DNA of 64,000 bases, taken from contig NZ_CANMVK010000001.1 in assembly GCF_947501405.1 (NCBI RefSeq), forward strand, positions 1,798,001 through 1,862,000, given 5' to 3'. Of this stretch, positions 24,003-33,619 are shown piece after piece (the first letter of the stretch is position 1; the number at the start of each line of letters is the position of its first letter). The DNA is from an uncultured Hoeflea sp. (lineage in GTDB: Bacteria; Pseudomonadota; Alphaproteobacteria; Rhizobiales; Rhizobiaceae). Both the position numbers and the translations under genes were made by a program. The notes below the pieces were generated by a model. It made no database searches. It had not been told where the DNA came from and worked only from the letters and a program-made list of their open reading frames with translations.

Positions 24003-24479
24003 ATGTCGAAATTATCTCAAATAATACAATTACTTGTAAATGCGCGGCCTTCGTGCTTATTATTTTTGGCATTTGTTTTTATGCTGGGCGGGGCATTTCA
24101 CACATTTGCAGCCCCCGTAGAAGACGCGATTGGAGAAATAGCTTCGTCCTTCAACAGCGAAGATTGGATTTCCTTGGAAGAGATGCACACATCCGACGTG
24201 ATCGCATTTCCACCCAACCAAAATCGGACTGAAGGTCGTTCGGAAGTTGTGCAATTGTGGAAGGACTATCGCGCGAGCGGTATCGCTGACCTGACCTTCA
24301 CCAGCTTGGGAGTAAACACGACGGGAGGAAGGGCCGACCAGTACGGCACATACTCCATGAAGGCTCCAGACCAAGGCACCACCGTGACGGTAATGGGAAG
24401 TTTCTTAGCTATCTGGGAACAGGATACCGCGACTTCCATTTGGCGCGTTCGCCGGTTTGCCTGGAATGTCGAACCCTAG
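24003..24479 (+). CDS. Exported NTF2-like (SnoaL/DUF4440-type) protein
   Basis: About 158 residues. A signal peptide (CLLFLAFVFMLGGAFHTFAA) is followed by an NTF2-like cone fold pattern: AIGEIASSFNSEDWISLEEM in the helices, then repeated beta strands ending in WRVRRFAWNV. I chose the ATG at 24003, with GGAAAAG about 10 bases upstream, over the one at 23973. It is divergent from the lipoprotein-protease pair. NTF2-like domains can be enzymes or immunity and binding proteins; no catalytic residue set is clear here. Confidence 0.65.
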   Translation: MSKLSQIIQLLVNARPSCLLFLAFVFMLGGAFHTFAAPVEDAIGEIASSFNSEDWISLEEMHTSDVIAFPPNQNRTEGRSEVVQLWKDYRASGIADLTFTSLGVNTTGGRADQYGTYSMKAPDQGTTVTVMGSFLAIWEQDTATSIWRVRRFAWNVEP

Positions 24480-24923
24480 GGATGCCCCCGATAAGCAACT
24501 CCCACCGCTCGCCTAAACACTCTAAAGCTTGTCTCAACACGAAAGATGCTACCGAATGTGCCCGGTGAACCGGCGGCTTTCAGAGATTGGAAGCAGTGCG
24601 CGAAGCGCGCCATTGGACAACTGGACGATGTTTGGCCTGAAAGGCCGAGGGTCTCAATTGGGCTCGATGCGTTCATTGCATGCGAGTGGGATCTGACCCA
24701 GAGTCATCAGTTCTATTTCGATCGCTGATTGGAGCGGGGGTCTTCCGCTTTCAGCCTGATGCCGGGAACCTGAACACTCCGAGACTATTTCATCTATCCG
24801 GCTACCTTGATGGAACTGATGGCGGTCCTGCCGGCGAATTCTTCCACCAGCTTTCCCACGCCCTACAAAGCGACACCGATAACTATCTGTTTATTTTGCG
24901 CTTTCATCGTCGGGGGATCCACT
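24480..24923. other. Stretch without a supported gene before the tRNA-Pro remnant
   Basis: About 440 bases contain only short frames, of which the longest plausible (24546-24728, plus) has no ribosome-binding site and no family resemblance. The sequence may be degraded remains of a former gene at an element boundary. Nothing positive can be said beyond that. Confidence 0.4.
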
Positions 24924-24962
24924 CCCCCAGACAAGTGCGCTACCGGGCTGCGCTACGCTCCG
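24924..24962 (-). pseudogene. Truncated tRNA-Pro, 5' half
   Basis: Read leftward from 24962, the sequence matches a tRNA-Pro 5' half. It has acceptor strand CGGAGCG, TA, a D-arm GCGC with an AGCCCGGTA loop, and an anticodon arm starting CTTGT with loop CTGGGGG (anticodon GGG). The next bases (AGTGG) do not pair with the stem, and no T-arm or acceptor 3' strand follows. Homology thus ends inside the anticodon arm, a common tyrosine-integrase crossover point. It is either an att scar or a degraded gene. Confidence 0.7.
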
Positions 24963-25372
24963 ACTTGTGAGAGGCCTTAGAACATCGAAGTTTTGCGTGC
25001 AAGCGCGAATTGCCGGGGCCGACCGGAATTCCGGGAAAAACCGCTTCGACGCGGACAGCGGCTTGAACGAACTTCGCGCAAAGGCTCGGCATATTGCGGC
25101 GATGGGCCGGCCAGGTGCCGCTACGGCCGTGCAATCCTTGCGGGGGACCGGTGTTCGCAATTCGGCTTCCAAGCGGTTTTGGGCAGGATGGGGCAAAAAC
25201 CCATTAAAAAGCACTGTTTATTCGGCTTTCTTGGTGTCAATTCAACTGATTCTTCAACAGTTACGTTCATTCTGGCGTGGTTGACGCGTACCGCGCCATT
25301 ATGGCGTGGAACCGGATCAGGGATCGGGCGGTCTTCGGTGTTTGACAGTATCAGATTCTCGAGGCGTCACGC
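24963..25372. other. Upstream region of the TadG-like gene
   Basis: About 410 bases hold no supported gene. A TTGACG box near 25282 and a twice-repeated TGGCGTGG are visible near 25275 and 25305 and could belong to the promoter of the downstream gene. Confidence 0.35.
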
Positions 25373-27001
25373 GTGAGAACCGCATTCAACCTCTTCAAGG
25401 ACACATCCGGCAATTTCGCCCTGACCTTTGGCATACTCGCCGTCCCGGTGATGGTGGCTGGCGGCCTGGCGGTCGACTATGTGGGGCTCAGCGTCGAAAA
25501 GAGCCAGTTGCAAAATGCTGTTGATTCCGCGGCACTTTCAGTGGCGCGCGAAGGTAAGCTCACCGAAGAAGAGGCTTTGACGATTGCACGCAGCACGGTG
25601 GCTGTGAACTACGGCCTTCATGCTGCCCAGGTGTCGGTGAAGCTCGATGGCGACACTGCGATTGTTTCGGCCAGCATGGAGCAGCCGCTGGTCTTCGGCG
25701 GCTTCATGGGCAAGAAAACGGCTGAGATTGCGGTCGAAGCCCAGGCAACTTACGCCTATACCAAATACGAGATCGCGCTGGTGCTTGATACGACCGGTTC
25801 TATGGCCGGCGGCAAACTGGTTTCGCTTCAAAACGCGGTGATTGGCCTGGTGGCCGGCATGGCCGATTTGGGTCTGAACAAAGACCAGATCAAATTCTCG
25901 CTTGTGCCCTATTCCGGTTTCGTCAATGTCGGACCCGAAAATGGGCCGGAAATGAACAGATTTGGGATGGTCACCAAACCCGGAGCTTCCTGGTTGGACC
26001 ATGAGGGTGCGGCGCCCATTCCGCAAAGTGATTTGCCTGAGGGAACCAGCCGCTTTGCGTTGTACAATCACCTTGGATCAGAATGGCCCGGCTGCGTGGA
26101 AACCCGAATGGCCAGTGGCGGCAAACACCATGATGTCGACGATACGGAGCCAAGCGCCGGCGATCCACACTCCTTGTTCACGCCTTTCTTTGCGATTGAC
26201 GAACCGGATACGCCCTATGCCTACCCCAATTCCTATCTCGCTGACGTCGGCGTGCCGGTTTCGGGGCAAAGCAAAGCGACTTCGCGCCGACAAGCGCAGC
26301 TTGCCCGCTATCGCATGACCGGCGGATATACGCGGCCGACAACCCTGCGTGAGTGGATCATATGGATCCTGACCAAATGGAGGAAACCCAGGGTCGACGA
26401 TTCCCCCTCAGCCTTTTATTCCAACAAAAAGAATCCCAAGGGACCCGACTTCGGCTGCGAGACCGAGCCGCTGGTGCCTCTGACCACCGACCTGAACAAG
26501 ATCACCGCAACCGTGAAGAAGCTCAAGGCCGATGGCTCCACCAATATGCTGGAAGGGGTGATGTGGGGTTGGCGGGTGCTGTCAGACCGCGAACCCTTCG
26601 CCCAGGGTGCACCCAAGAGCGACAAATCGGTCGAGAAGATCATGATCTTCCTCACGGATGGACAAAACTCCTTTGGCAATCTCAACAACGCTCTGGGCTC
26701 GGCCTATACCAGCATGGGCTACCTGGTCGATGGGCGTTTGAACGGCATGACCGCCGGCAGCATCGGCCAGACCAACAACGCGCTTGACGAAAAAACCCTC
26801 ACCGCCTGCACCAACGCCAAGAAGGACGGGGTGACCATCTACACCATCCGGCTTGAAGAGTCCGACATCGAAACCGGAACAATGTTGCAGCAATGCGCGA
26901 GCAGCAAGGAGCACTTTTTCGACGCGCCCTCGCGGCAGCAACTGGCGCCGATCTTCGAGGCCATTCAAAAGGGCGTGGTCAAACTCCGGCTTACGTCCTG
27001 A
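25373..27001 (+). CDS. TadG-like pilus-assembly protein with VWA domain
   Basis: The 542-residue protein starts with the TadE/G-like N-terminal segment: a short basic leader, then GNFALTFGILAVPVMVAGGLAVDY as the membrane helix. A beta-rich part follows, and from about residue 130 a von Willebrand A domain with the MIDAS motif DTTGS (139-143). A long insert between MIDAS elements (about residues 190-370) is usual in rhizobial copies. The start is GTG with GAGG 8 bases upstream. It stands alone, without other tad genes. It probably acts at the cell surface in adhesion or pilus assembly. Confidence 0.85.
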   Translation: MRTAFNLFKDTSGNFALTFGILAVPVMVAGGLAVDYVGLSVEKSQLQNAVDSAALSVAREGKLTEEEALTIARSTVAVNYGLHAAQVSVKLDGDTAIVSASMEQPLVFGGFMGKKTAEIAVEAQATYAYTKYEIALVLDTTGSMAGGKLVSLQNAVIGLVAGMADLGLNKDQIKFSLVPYSGFVNVGPENGPEMNRFGMVTKPGASWLDHEGAAPIPQSDLPEGTSRFALYNHLGSEWPGCVETRMASGGKHHDVDDTEPSAGDPHSLFTPFFAIDEPDTPYAYPNSYLADVGVPVSGQSKATSRRQAQLARYRMTGGYTRPTTLREWIIWILTKWRKPRVDDSPSAFYSNKKNPKGPDFGCETEPLVPLTTDLNKITATVKKLKADGSTNMLEGVMWGWRVLSDREPFAQGAPKSDKSVEKIMIFLTDGQNSFGNLNNALGSAYTSMGYLVDGRLNGMTAGSIGQTNNALDEKTLTACTNAKKDGVTIYTIRLEESDIETGTMLQQCASSKEHFFDAPSRQQLAPIFEAIQKGVVKLRLTS

Positions 27002-27052
27002 CGGGGCGCGGATCGCCGACCGATCAGAATCACCGGATCCACACGGGATCAC

Positions 27053-27094
27053 TGACCGGGCCGCCGTCCCGCGGTCCGGTCACACGTGTTTTTT
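27053..27094 (+). terminator. Terminator after the TadG-like gene
   Basis: TGACCGG (27053-27059) pairs with CCGGTCA (27076-27082), and six T residues lie at 27089-27094. A second perfect hairpin (GCCCGGAGCC with GGCTCCGGGC, 27105-27130) follows and may back it up. Confidence 0.65.
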
Positions 27095-27212
27095 GAGAAC
27101 GGATGCCCGGAGCCCCTATCGGCTCCGGGCGGGTTGTCAGTGTAGAAAACCGGGCGGGCGCGCCGCGGACGGAGGCGTCAACCCATGCGCCCGCCCGGCA
27201 AACCGCAGGTCG

Positions 27213-27482
27213 TTAGGCTTCCCCGGCGGTTTTCGAGTTCAGAAGGACGACATTGTCGCTCCGTTCTGAAAACGCGAGTTTCATTTTCAGCCGCAGAAGC
27301 GCATCCAGGCTGGCTTCGGAGTTGAGCGACGGCTCCTTGCCTTCCCAGTCGAGCGCGGTCTGCAGTACGGCCATATTGATAAGGTGACTGAGATCGCTCA
27401 GTTCCAGGCGGTCGGCCTCCTCCCTGCAGGTCACCAGTGTTCGGATGATCCATGCGAACGACCCGGTTTCGTTTACGTCCAT
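27213..27482 (-). CDS. Small conserved hypothetical protein
   Basis: An 89-residue soluble protein starting MDVNETGSFAWIIRTLVTCR, mostly helical (LELSDLSHLINMAVLQTALDW). The open frame reaches 27545, but AAAGG lies upstream of the ATG at 27482. It lies 13 bases after the GNAT gene on the same strand and may share its transcript. I do not recognise a domain; size and composition would fit a small regulator or structural partner. Confidence 0.6.
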   Translation of the reverse strand: MDVNETGSFAWIIRTLVTCREEADRLELSDLSHLINMAVLQTALDWEGKEPSLNSEASLDALLRLKMKLAFSERSDNVVLLNSKTAGEA

Positions 27483-27495
27483 TGTCACTCGCCTT

Positions 27496-28716
27496 TCACA
27501 ATTGTGCCGCATGAAGCGCGGTCTGCCGCGCGGAAGAAAGCTCAAGCGGGCCGCGCTTGTGCCACGCGCCTTCGGGCCGGATCAGGCGATAGGGATCGTC
27601 CTTGAGCGACAGCGCGGTGGGCGACGGCTCGACCTCCTCGACCATTTCGACGAAGATGTGATCGGAGAATTCGAACGGAGCCCCGTTTTCCTTGAGCTTG
27701 AAGCCGAAGCTTTGCCAGAAGGGCAGATAATCCTGCCGGGCATGGCCGTAGATGTGGCGGTATCCCTTTTCACGGCACAGCGCCACGCAGGCGCGAACCA
27801 GCTCGAACGCGGTGCGCGAGCGGCGGTATTGCTTGCGCACGGCCAAGCGTTCCATCTTGGCGAAATCGGCGAAAAAGCGCACCCGCATACAGCCGACAGG
27901 CTCGTTGTCGATCAGCGCCAGAAGATGGGTGGCGGCGAGATCATTGCCGTCAAACTCTTCCTCATAAGGACAGGCCTGCTCGCCGATATAGACGGCCGAA
28001 CGTACCGCGGCGACGCGCATCATGTCGTCGAACCCGTTGACCACGCGGATGCCGGTGGGCCGCAGTTCGGGATCATGGGTGGCATAGCGCGGCAGCCGCG
28101 CCGCAAGCGTCTCGGGGCGGCGCGGAATCATGTAGAACCGGTCGAGCAACTGGCCTTCATGCCAGACGCCGTGTTCGAACCCGCGCCGCACCATGGCGCG
28201 ATGTCCGCGGATGGTAAACGACGTCGAGATCACATCAGCGTCGGCATAGTGCGGGGAATCGAAACGATCCATCACGCGGTTGATGCCGGCGGCCAGAACT
28301 CCGGGCGTGAAACTTGCCCAAACATAGATGGCGGCCGGGCGTTCATGCTGGCACACGAGATATTCATCTTGCGGATCAAGCAGGTTCAAATCCCCATCGA
28401 ACAACGCCGAACGCCCTGATTCATTGAGCAAAAGCGCTGACATGAAGCCTTCGGCGCGGCTGCGGCCGCGGCGTGAGAACAACCAGATTGAATCGGGGTT
28501 TTTCTCGCCAATGCGAATCACGGTTTCGGGCGTCGCCAACTGGCCGATCACCTTTCCCGCCGATTCCAGAAGCCGCGGCACCTCCATCGGCTCGAGCCGG
28601 TTGGTCACCGTTACCAGCGCGGCGGCGCGGCGCATACGTTCTGCTTCCTGGGCTGCTTCGGCAGTCAACGTGCTTGCATTTGCGCCAAAAAGACTATTTT
28701 GTGGTGTGGCAGGCAT
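27496..28716 (-). CDS. GNAT-family acyltransferase with extra N-terminal domain
   Basis: About 406 residues. The C-terminal half is a GNAT fold: LLALIDNEPVGCMRVRFFADFAKMERLAVRKQYRRSR holds the beta strands and the acetyl-CoA loop, followed by YRHIYGHARQDYLPFWQSFGFK. The N-terminal 170 residues (with VIRIGEKNPDSIWLFSRRGR) form a separate alpha/beta region I cannot name. The ATG at 28716 is preceded by AAGGGG; the frame runs on upstream through the LysR gene in antisense, which is not real. It is divergent from a LysR regulator 87 bases away, which probably controls it. Substrate is unknown. Confidence 0.8.
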   Translation of the reverse strand: MPATPQNSLFGANASTLTAEAAQEAERMRRAAALVTVTNRLEPMEVPRLLESAGKVIGQLATPETVIRIGEKNPDSIWLFSRRGRSRAEGFMSALLLNESGRSALFDGDLNLLDPQDEYLVCQHERPAAIYVWASFTPGVLAAGINRVMDRFDSPHYADADVISTSFTIRGHRAMVRRGFEHGVWHEGQLLDRFYMIPRRPETLAARLPRYATHDPELRPTGIRVVNGFDDMMRVAAVRSAVYIGEQACPYEEEFDGNDLAATHLLALIDNEPVGCMRVRFFADFAKMERLAVRKQYRRSRTAFELVRACVALCREKGYRHIYGHARQDYLPFWQSFGFKLKENGAPFEFSDHIFVEMVEEVEPSPTALSLKDDPYRLIRPEGAWHKRGPLELSSARQTALHAAQL

Positions 28717-28803
28717 GGTATCAAACCCCTTTGTATTTAGGGGGAAGCTAACCCGGTCGGCGCAGTTTGACTTTGGTAAATATTGGCACAGTGAGTTCCA
28801 CCC

Positions 28804-29802
28804 ATGGAACACCAATGGCGTAACGCCGATTGGAACAGCATTCGGGTTTTTCTCGCCGTTGCGAGATTGCAAAGCTTCCGCAAGGCGGCCGAGGAACTCG
28901 GCATGTCCGTCAATACGGTGCGCCGGACCATCTCGCGGCTTGAAGATCAGCTGTCCTACCCGCTGCTTTACCGCGAGTCGGAAGGCGTCCGCCTGACCGA
29001 TGAGGGGCGCCGTGTGGTCCTGGCAGCGCGCGATGTGGAGAATTCGGTTTCGGACATGTGGCGCGTGGCGGCCATGGCCGAGCGCGACGCCAACGGGCCG
29101 ATTCGCCTGGCGATCACCGAGGGCCTTGGCAGTTTCTGGCTGACGCCGCGGATTGTCGAGCACATGAACGACACCGGCGCACAAAACCGCATCGAACTGC
29201 AATGCGCCATGCGCTCGGTGGATGTGCTGCGCATGGAGGCGGATATTTCGGTGCAACTGGAGCGGCCGAACCGCCCCGAGCTCAAGGTCAAGCGGCTGGG
29301 ATATCTGCACCTCAAACCCTTCGCCAGCACCGCCTATCTGGAAAGATTCGGACGGCCAAAGGGCGTCGCCGACATGATCCGGCACCGGGTGGTCGAGCAG
29401 CAGACCGATCAGCTGAGCGGTTACGGGCTCGACAAGATTTTCGGCGCGGAGATCGCCGACCGGATGGTGCGGATGAAAACCAATTTCTCCTCCGCCCATT
29501 ACTGGGCGGTGGCAAAAGGCGCAGGCATCGGGCTGATGCCAAATTACGCGCGCGCCATCGGCGGCGATGTCGAACATGTCGATCTGGGCTTCGATTTCCG
29601 GGTCGAGATCTGGCTCGCGACCCATCCCGAAGTTACCAAAAGCGCCCGGCACCGGGAATTCATTGCTTTTCTGACCGACAGTTTCGACGACCGCAAATAT
29701 CCCTGGTTCGGTCCTGAAACCATGACGCCGGAACAGATCGAGCAGCAGTTCACGCGGGACGATCTGAGGTCCTATTTCGAAGGATTTACGGCCAAGCTAT
29801 GA
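28804..29802 (+). CDS. LysR-family transcriptional regulator
   Basis: The 332-residue protein has an N-terminal winged HTH (WNSIRVFLAVARLQSFRKAA, then SVNTVRRTISRLEDQL) and a periplasmic-binding-like effector domain ending in the segment ending FYFEGF-type residues near the C-terminus. It is divergently transcribed from the GNAT gene, the usual layout for a LysR regulator and its target. The stop overlaps the next small gene (ATGA). The inducer is unknown. Confidence 0.88.
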   Translation: MEHQWRNADWNSIRVFLAVARLQSFRKAAEELGMSVNTVRRTISRLEDQLSYPLLYRESEGVRLTDEGRRVVLAARDVENSVSDMWRVAAMAERDANGPIRLAITEGLGSFWLTPRIVEHMNDTGAQNRIELQCAMRSVDVLRMEADISVQLERPNRPELKVKRLGYLHLKPFASTAYLERFGRPKGVADMIRHRVVEQQTDQLSGYGLDKIFGAEIADRMVRMKTNFSSAHYWAVAKGAGIGLMPNYARAIGGDVEHVDLGFDFRVEIWLATHPEVTKSARHREFIAFLTDSFDDRKYPWFGPETMTPEQIEQQFTRDDLRSYFEGFTAKL

Positions 29803-30002
29803 CTTCACACCGTACCTCCCGCGCACCCGTAGAGGTCGTCACCCTGGACACACAGGATGAACGCGACCGGTTGGCGATGATCATGATGCAGCTCGACATG
29901 GCGCTGGCCCTGGCGCGCGAGAAACGGCTCGTGAAGGTGGAATCCTATCTCGAATCAGCACTGGCCGAAGCGCGCTCGATCAACAAAGCCATGCTGAACT
30001 GA
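29799..30002 (+). CDS. Small helical protein coupled to the LysR gene
   Basis: A 67-residue product whose ATG overlaps the LysR stop (ATGA). It is almost wholly helical: ERDRLAMIMMQLDMALALAR and KVESYLESALAEARSINKAM. The coupling is strong evidence that it is real and made together with the regulator, perhaps as a partner. No family is recognised. Confidence 0.6.
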   Translation: MTSHRTSRAPVEVVTLDTQDERDRLAMIMMQLDMALALAREKRLVKVESYLESALAEARSINKAMLN

Positions 30003-30128
30003 CGCATGTCGCCTTCATCCAGGGGCAGATCGGCGGCAGTGGCCCCCAGTTTTACACAACTTAGCAACGGCCCTTGGTCGTCTCAACGGGCTGCGGTGCC
30101 GTTGGCGCCCGGTTAGTGCATGTGGTCG

Positions 30129-30659
30129 TCAGCGGACCTGGTCGAGCAACCGCTTGCATTCGAGAAGATCATAGAGCGCTTCCTGCAACAGCGCCCTGTC
30201 GTCGCGGGAGACGCCAGCCTGCCCGGCCGCTTCAGGCGCATTGGCTTCGGCCGCGCTGGTCTCGCCGCCAAGTCCGAAAAAGCGGCGGGTTGCGGGCGGT
30301 CGCGCCTTGCCGACGATCTGATCATCCTCGGACGGCGCGGGCTTGTCCTCGCTCATGCTCGCCGACAGCGCCTCGACGGCGGCCATGTCGCCCGACCCAA
30401 TGGCAATCACGAATTTGTTGCCGTTCTGCTTGAGCAGCTTTTGAACACCCTTGATGGTGTAACCCTGATCATAAAGCAGCGTGCGGATGCCTTTGAGCAA
30501 TTCGACATCGTCGGGCCGATAGTAGCGCCGGCCGCCGCCGCGCTTCATCGGTTTGATCTGGCTAAAGCGGGTCTCCCAGAACCGCAGCACGTGCTGGGGA
30601 AGATCAAGATCTTCCGCCACTTCGGAGATGGTACGAAACGCGTCCGGGCTCTTGTCCAT
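30129..30659 (-). CDS. MerR-family regulator (next to ihfA)
   Basis: The 176-residue protein has the MerR HTH ([21 protein letters not shown] with ETRF and the wing RRYYRPDD) and helices of the dimer domain to about residue 80. The C-terminal 90 residues are low-complexity ([11 protein letters not shown]-like, PEAAGQAG) and end in a helix. Lack of Cys ligand pairs argues against a metal-sensing type. It lies downstream of ihfA on the same strand, an arrangement that I recall as common in rhizobia. The target is not known. Confidence 0.85.
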   Translation of the reverse strand: MDKSPDAFRTISEVAEDLDLPQHVLRFWETRFSQIKPMKRGGGRRYYRPDDVELLKGIRTLLYDQGYTIKGVQKLLKQNGNKFVIAIGSGDMAAVEALSASMSEDKPAPSEDDQIVGKARPPATRRFFGLGGETSAAEANAPEAAGQAGVSRDDRALLQEALYDLLECKRLLDQVR

Positions 30660-30968
30660 GCTGTTTCTCCGTCTCTGCGTTCGTGGACCGGCGCGGGCCT
30701 GCGTTCACGTGCCAAATGCGCCCGGTTTCACCAGATCCGCGCAAGCCCGCTGTCCGCTTCACATCGGTGCTTCGCCTCTGCCTCACCCGCAGCCATCCAT
30801 CGGGCTTGGGTGATCCGAATCGGTACGGACCCACCTTCAAGGCGGTTCCATATCAACGCGTTACACTGGAAATATCAAGAACGGTGTCAAAGCAGCGATG
30901 GATGCGGTGAAAACCGGAAGCCATACCCAGCCTGACAGTGGCAAGGCGGAGGAGGCAGTCGCTGCCGA
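30660..30968. other. Intergenic stretch between MerR gene and ihfA
   Basis: About 309 bases without a supported gene or RNA. The short antisense frames here lack start signals. The stretch presumably holds the 3' end of ihfA and the promoter of the MerR gene; no clear terminator or operator is visible. Confidence 0.4.
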
Positions 30969-31292
30969 TCAGGCCTTGGCCTTGCCCTTGCGCGCAATAT
31001 GGCCCTTGAGCACCCGCCCCTTAAGCACGTTGGAGGCCTTGAAGGTCATCACCCGGCGCGGGCTAATCGGCACTTCCTCACCGGTCTTGGGATTGCGGCC
31101 GATGCGCTCTTTTTTCTCGCGCACCTGGAAGGTGGCGAAGGAGGAAAGCTTGACACTTTCGCCACGCACGATGGCGTTGCAAATCTCTTCAAGAACCATT
31201 TCGACAAGCTCGGCGGATTCGGTTCTCGACAGACCTACCTTGCGGAACACCGCCTCGGCGAGATCAGCCCTGGTGATCGTTTTTCCACTCAT
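30969..31292 (-). CDS. ihfA: Integration host factor subunit alpha
   Basis: The 107-residue protein shows the full HU/IHF fold: [54 protein letters not shown] and the beta-arm region up to [14 protein letters not shown]-alpha pairs with IHF-beta to bend DNA at defined sites in recombination, replication and promoters. I take ATG 31292 ([11 protein letters not shown]); an upstream ATG at 31328 gives 12 residues not seen in relatives. It is followed by the MerR gene and preceded by fabH and plsX on the same strand. Confidence 0.93.
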   Translation of the reverse strand: MSGKTITRADLAEAVFRKVGLSRTESAELVEMVLEEICNAIVRGESVKLSSFATFQVREKKERIGRNPKTGEEVPISPRRVMTFKASNVLKGRVLKGHIARKGKAKA

Positions 31293-31474
31293 AATACCCG
31301 CCCGACTGGTCAGCTTCCCCGCCGCCACAAATGCAGTTTTGTAACTCTATGGTTCATCCCTTGCGAGGTCAAGCAACTCGGACGGCCGTCCGAATTCTCG
31401 ACTAGGGATGTTTGGCGCCGCAACAGAATTTCACCATAAACGTCTGAACCATAAATTGTCCGCGAAGACCGTTT

Positions 31475-32446
31475 CTACCAGCGCAACAGCACCGATCCCC
31501 AGGTAAAACCACCGCCCATGGCTTCCAGCAACACCAGATCACCGGTCTTAATACGCCCGTCAGCGGCCGCTTCATTTAGCGCCAACGGAATCGAGGCGGC
31601 GGAGGTGTTTCCGTGTATGTCGACGGTAATCACAACTTTTTGATCGGCGATACCCAGCTTCCTGGCAGAGGCATCGATGATCCGGCGGTTGGCCTGATGG
31701 GGCACAAACCAGTCGATGTCGTCAGACCCCAGGCCGGTGGCGTCATAGGCCGCCTCGATGACATCGGTGATCATGCCAACGGCGTGTTTGAACACCTCGC
31801 GTCCCTCCATCCGAAGATAGCCGACTGTGCCGGTGGTCGAGGGGCCGCCATCGACATAGAGCTTTTCGCGATGGGCGCCGTCGGAGCGCAAATGCGCCGA
31901 AAGCACGCCGCGATCGGCGATTGTCCCCTCGCCTTCTTCCGCTTCGAGCACGATCGCCCCGGCACCATCGCCAAACAGCACGCAAGTGGTCCGGTCGGTC
32001 CAGTCGAGAATGCGCGAAAAGGTTTCCGCGCCGATCACCAGCACCCGCTTGGCCAGGCCGGACTTGATGTAGCTGTCGGCGGTGGTGACGGCGAAGACGA
32101 AGCCCGAACACACCGCCTGGAGATCGAATGCCGCTCCATGGTGCATGCCCAGGCGGTTCTGGATATTGACCGCGGTGGCCGGGAAGGTGTTGTCGGGCGT
32201 CGAGGTGGCGCAGATGATCAGGTCAATATCACCAGGTGTCATCCCGGCGCGATCAAGGGCGGCGCGGGCCGCCATTTCGCCCAAAGATGCGGTGGTCTCA
32301 TGCTCGCCGGCGATATAGCGTTGGCGAATGCCGGTACGCTGGATGATCCACTCATCGCTTGTTTCCACCACACCTTCGAGATCGCGGTTTCGCATGACCT
32401 TTTCGGGAAGATGCGCTCCAAAACCACGTACAACAGACCGGATCAT
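31475..32446 (-). CDS. fabH: 3-oxoacyl-ACP synthase III (KAS III)
   Basis: The 323-residue thiolase-fold enzyme begins fatty-acid synthesis by condensing acetyl-CoA with malonyl-ACP. The catalytic triad is visible: Cys in AVCSGFVFA, His in [12 protein letters not shown] and Asn in [10 protein letters not shown]. The N-terminal [18 protein letters not shown] segment is typical. It lies 9 bases after plsX, a common operon pair linking fatty-acid and phosphatidic-acid synthesis, and is followed by ihfA. Confidence 0.97.
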   Translation of the reverse strand: MIRSVVRGFGAHLPEKVMRNRDLEGVVETSDEWIIQRTGIRQRYIAGEHETTASLGEMAARAALDRAGMTPGDIDLIICATSTPDNTFPATAVNIQNRLGMHHGAAFDLQAVCSGFVFAVTTADSYIKSGLAKRVLVIGAETFSRILDWTDRTTCVLFGDGAGAIVLEAEEGEGTIADRGVLSAHLRSDGAHREKLYVDGGPSTTGTVGYLRMEGREVFKHAVGMITDVIEAAYDATGLGSDDIDWFVPHQANRRIIDASARKLGIADQKVVITVDIHGNTSAASIPLALNEAAADGRIKTGDLVLLEAMGGGFTWGSVLLRW

Positions 32447-32455
32447 GTCGGCATC

Positions 32456-33514
32456 CTAATTCGAAGAAGCGTCGGTGGCCGCAGCAGCCAAGGCTGAGCG
32501 GCGATTGTGAAACAAGTTGAGATCGTGCTCGATCTTGGCCTTCAAATTATTGCGGGCCATGTCGTAGCCGACATCCACCGCGGCGGCGAGACCATCGGCA
32601 TCGGCGCCGCCATGGCTCTTGATGACAATGCCGTTGAGGCCCAGGAACACGCCGCCATTGACCTTACCGGGATCCATTTTCTCACGCAGCCGGTCAAATG
32701 CGGATTTGGCGAAAATGTAGCCGATGCGCGCCATAAATGTGCGCGACATGGCCGCGCGCAGATACTCGGCGATCTGGCGTGCGGTACCCTCGGCGGTCTT
32801 CAGTGCGATGTTGCCGGTAAAACCTTCGGTGACGACGACATCGACCGTGCCCTTGCCCAGGTCGTCGCCTTCGACGAAGCCATAATAATCCAGGCTCGGC
32901 ATCGCCGCTTCGCGGATCAGCCGGCCGGCTTCCTTGACCTCTTCCTGGCCCTTGATTTCCTCAACGCCGATATTGAGCAGGCCGACAGAGGGCTTGTCCA
33001 CGTCAAACAACGCCCGCGCCATGGCTGCGCCCATCATGGTAAAATCGATGAGCTGTTGCGCATCCGCACCCACCGTGGCGCCGACATCAAGCACGATGCT
33101 CTCGCCGCGCAGCGTCGGCCAGATCGCGGCGATGGCGGGACGTTCGATGTTGGCCATGGTGCGCAGGCAAAATTTGGACATCGCCATCAGCGCACCGGTG
33201 TTGCCCGCAGACACGCAGACATCGGCGTCTCCGGCCTTGACCGCCTCGATGGCGCGCCACATGGAGGATTTGTAGCGGCCATGGCGCAGCGCCTGGCTGG
33301 GCTTGTCATCCATGCGCACGGCGACTTCGCAGGCGGTGAAGGTCGCGGCTTCGCGCAGCGCCGGGTATTTGGCGAGCACGGGCGCGCAGGCCTCTTCCAG
33401 GCCAAACAGCGCAAAGTGGATTTCGGGATGCCTTTCCAGCGCCAGGGCGACGCCGGGCACGACCACTTCGGGGCCATGATCCCCACCCATCAAGTCGACC
33501 GAAATTCTGATCAC
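32456..33514 (-). CDS. plsX: Phosphate acyltransferase PlsX
   Basis: The 352-residue enzyme makes acyl-phosphate from acyl-ACP for glycerol-3-phosphate acylation by PlsY. Diagnostic segments are [19 protein letters not shown] at the start, [10 protein letters not shown] in the core and [16 protein letters not shown] near the C-terminus. It is in one operon with fabH downstream, and probably with the DUF177 gene upstream after a 105-base gap. Confidence 0.96.
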   Translation of the reverse strand: MIRISVDLMGGDHGPEVVVPGVALALERHPEIHFALFGLEEACAPVLAKYPALREAATFTACEVAVRMDDKPSQALRHGRYKSSMWRAIEAVKAGDADVCVSAGNTGALMAMSKFCLRTMANIERPAIAAIWPTLRGESIVLDVGATVGADAQQLIDFTMMGAAMARALFDVDKPSVGLLNIGVEEIKGQEEVKEAGRLIREAAMPSLDYYGFVEGDDLGKGTVDVVVTEGFTGNIALKTAEGTARQIAEYLRAAMSRTFMARIGYIFAKSAFDRLREKMDPGKVNGGVFLGLNGIVIKSHGGADADGLAAAVDVGYDMARNNLKAKIEHDLNLFHNRRSALAAAATDASSN

Positions 33515-33619
33515 GCCCCGTCCCTTTTTCTCGGCTTCAAAGGCCGGAATTGTGCGCCGAAAATACCGGTTTTCCCATGGCGCACAACAGCTTTGTGGCT
33601 GTTCACACCGCTATCGGGC

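Noticed and set aside
24546-24728. A 60-codon plus-strand frame before the tRNA-Pro remnant
   Set aside because: No ribosome-binding site, no family resemblance and no coupling with a neighbour.
24891-25214. A minus-strand frame reading through the tRNA-Pro half (SVAQPGSALVWGSG)
   Set aside because: This peptide is the familiar false translation of tRNA-Pro genes, so it supports the tRNA call, not a protein.
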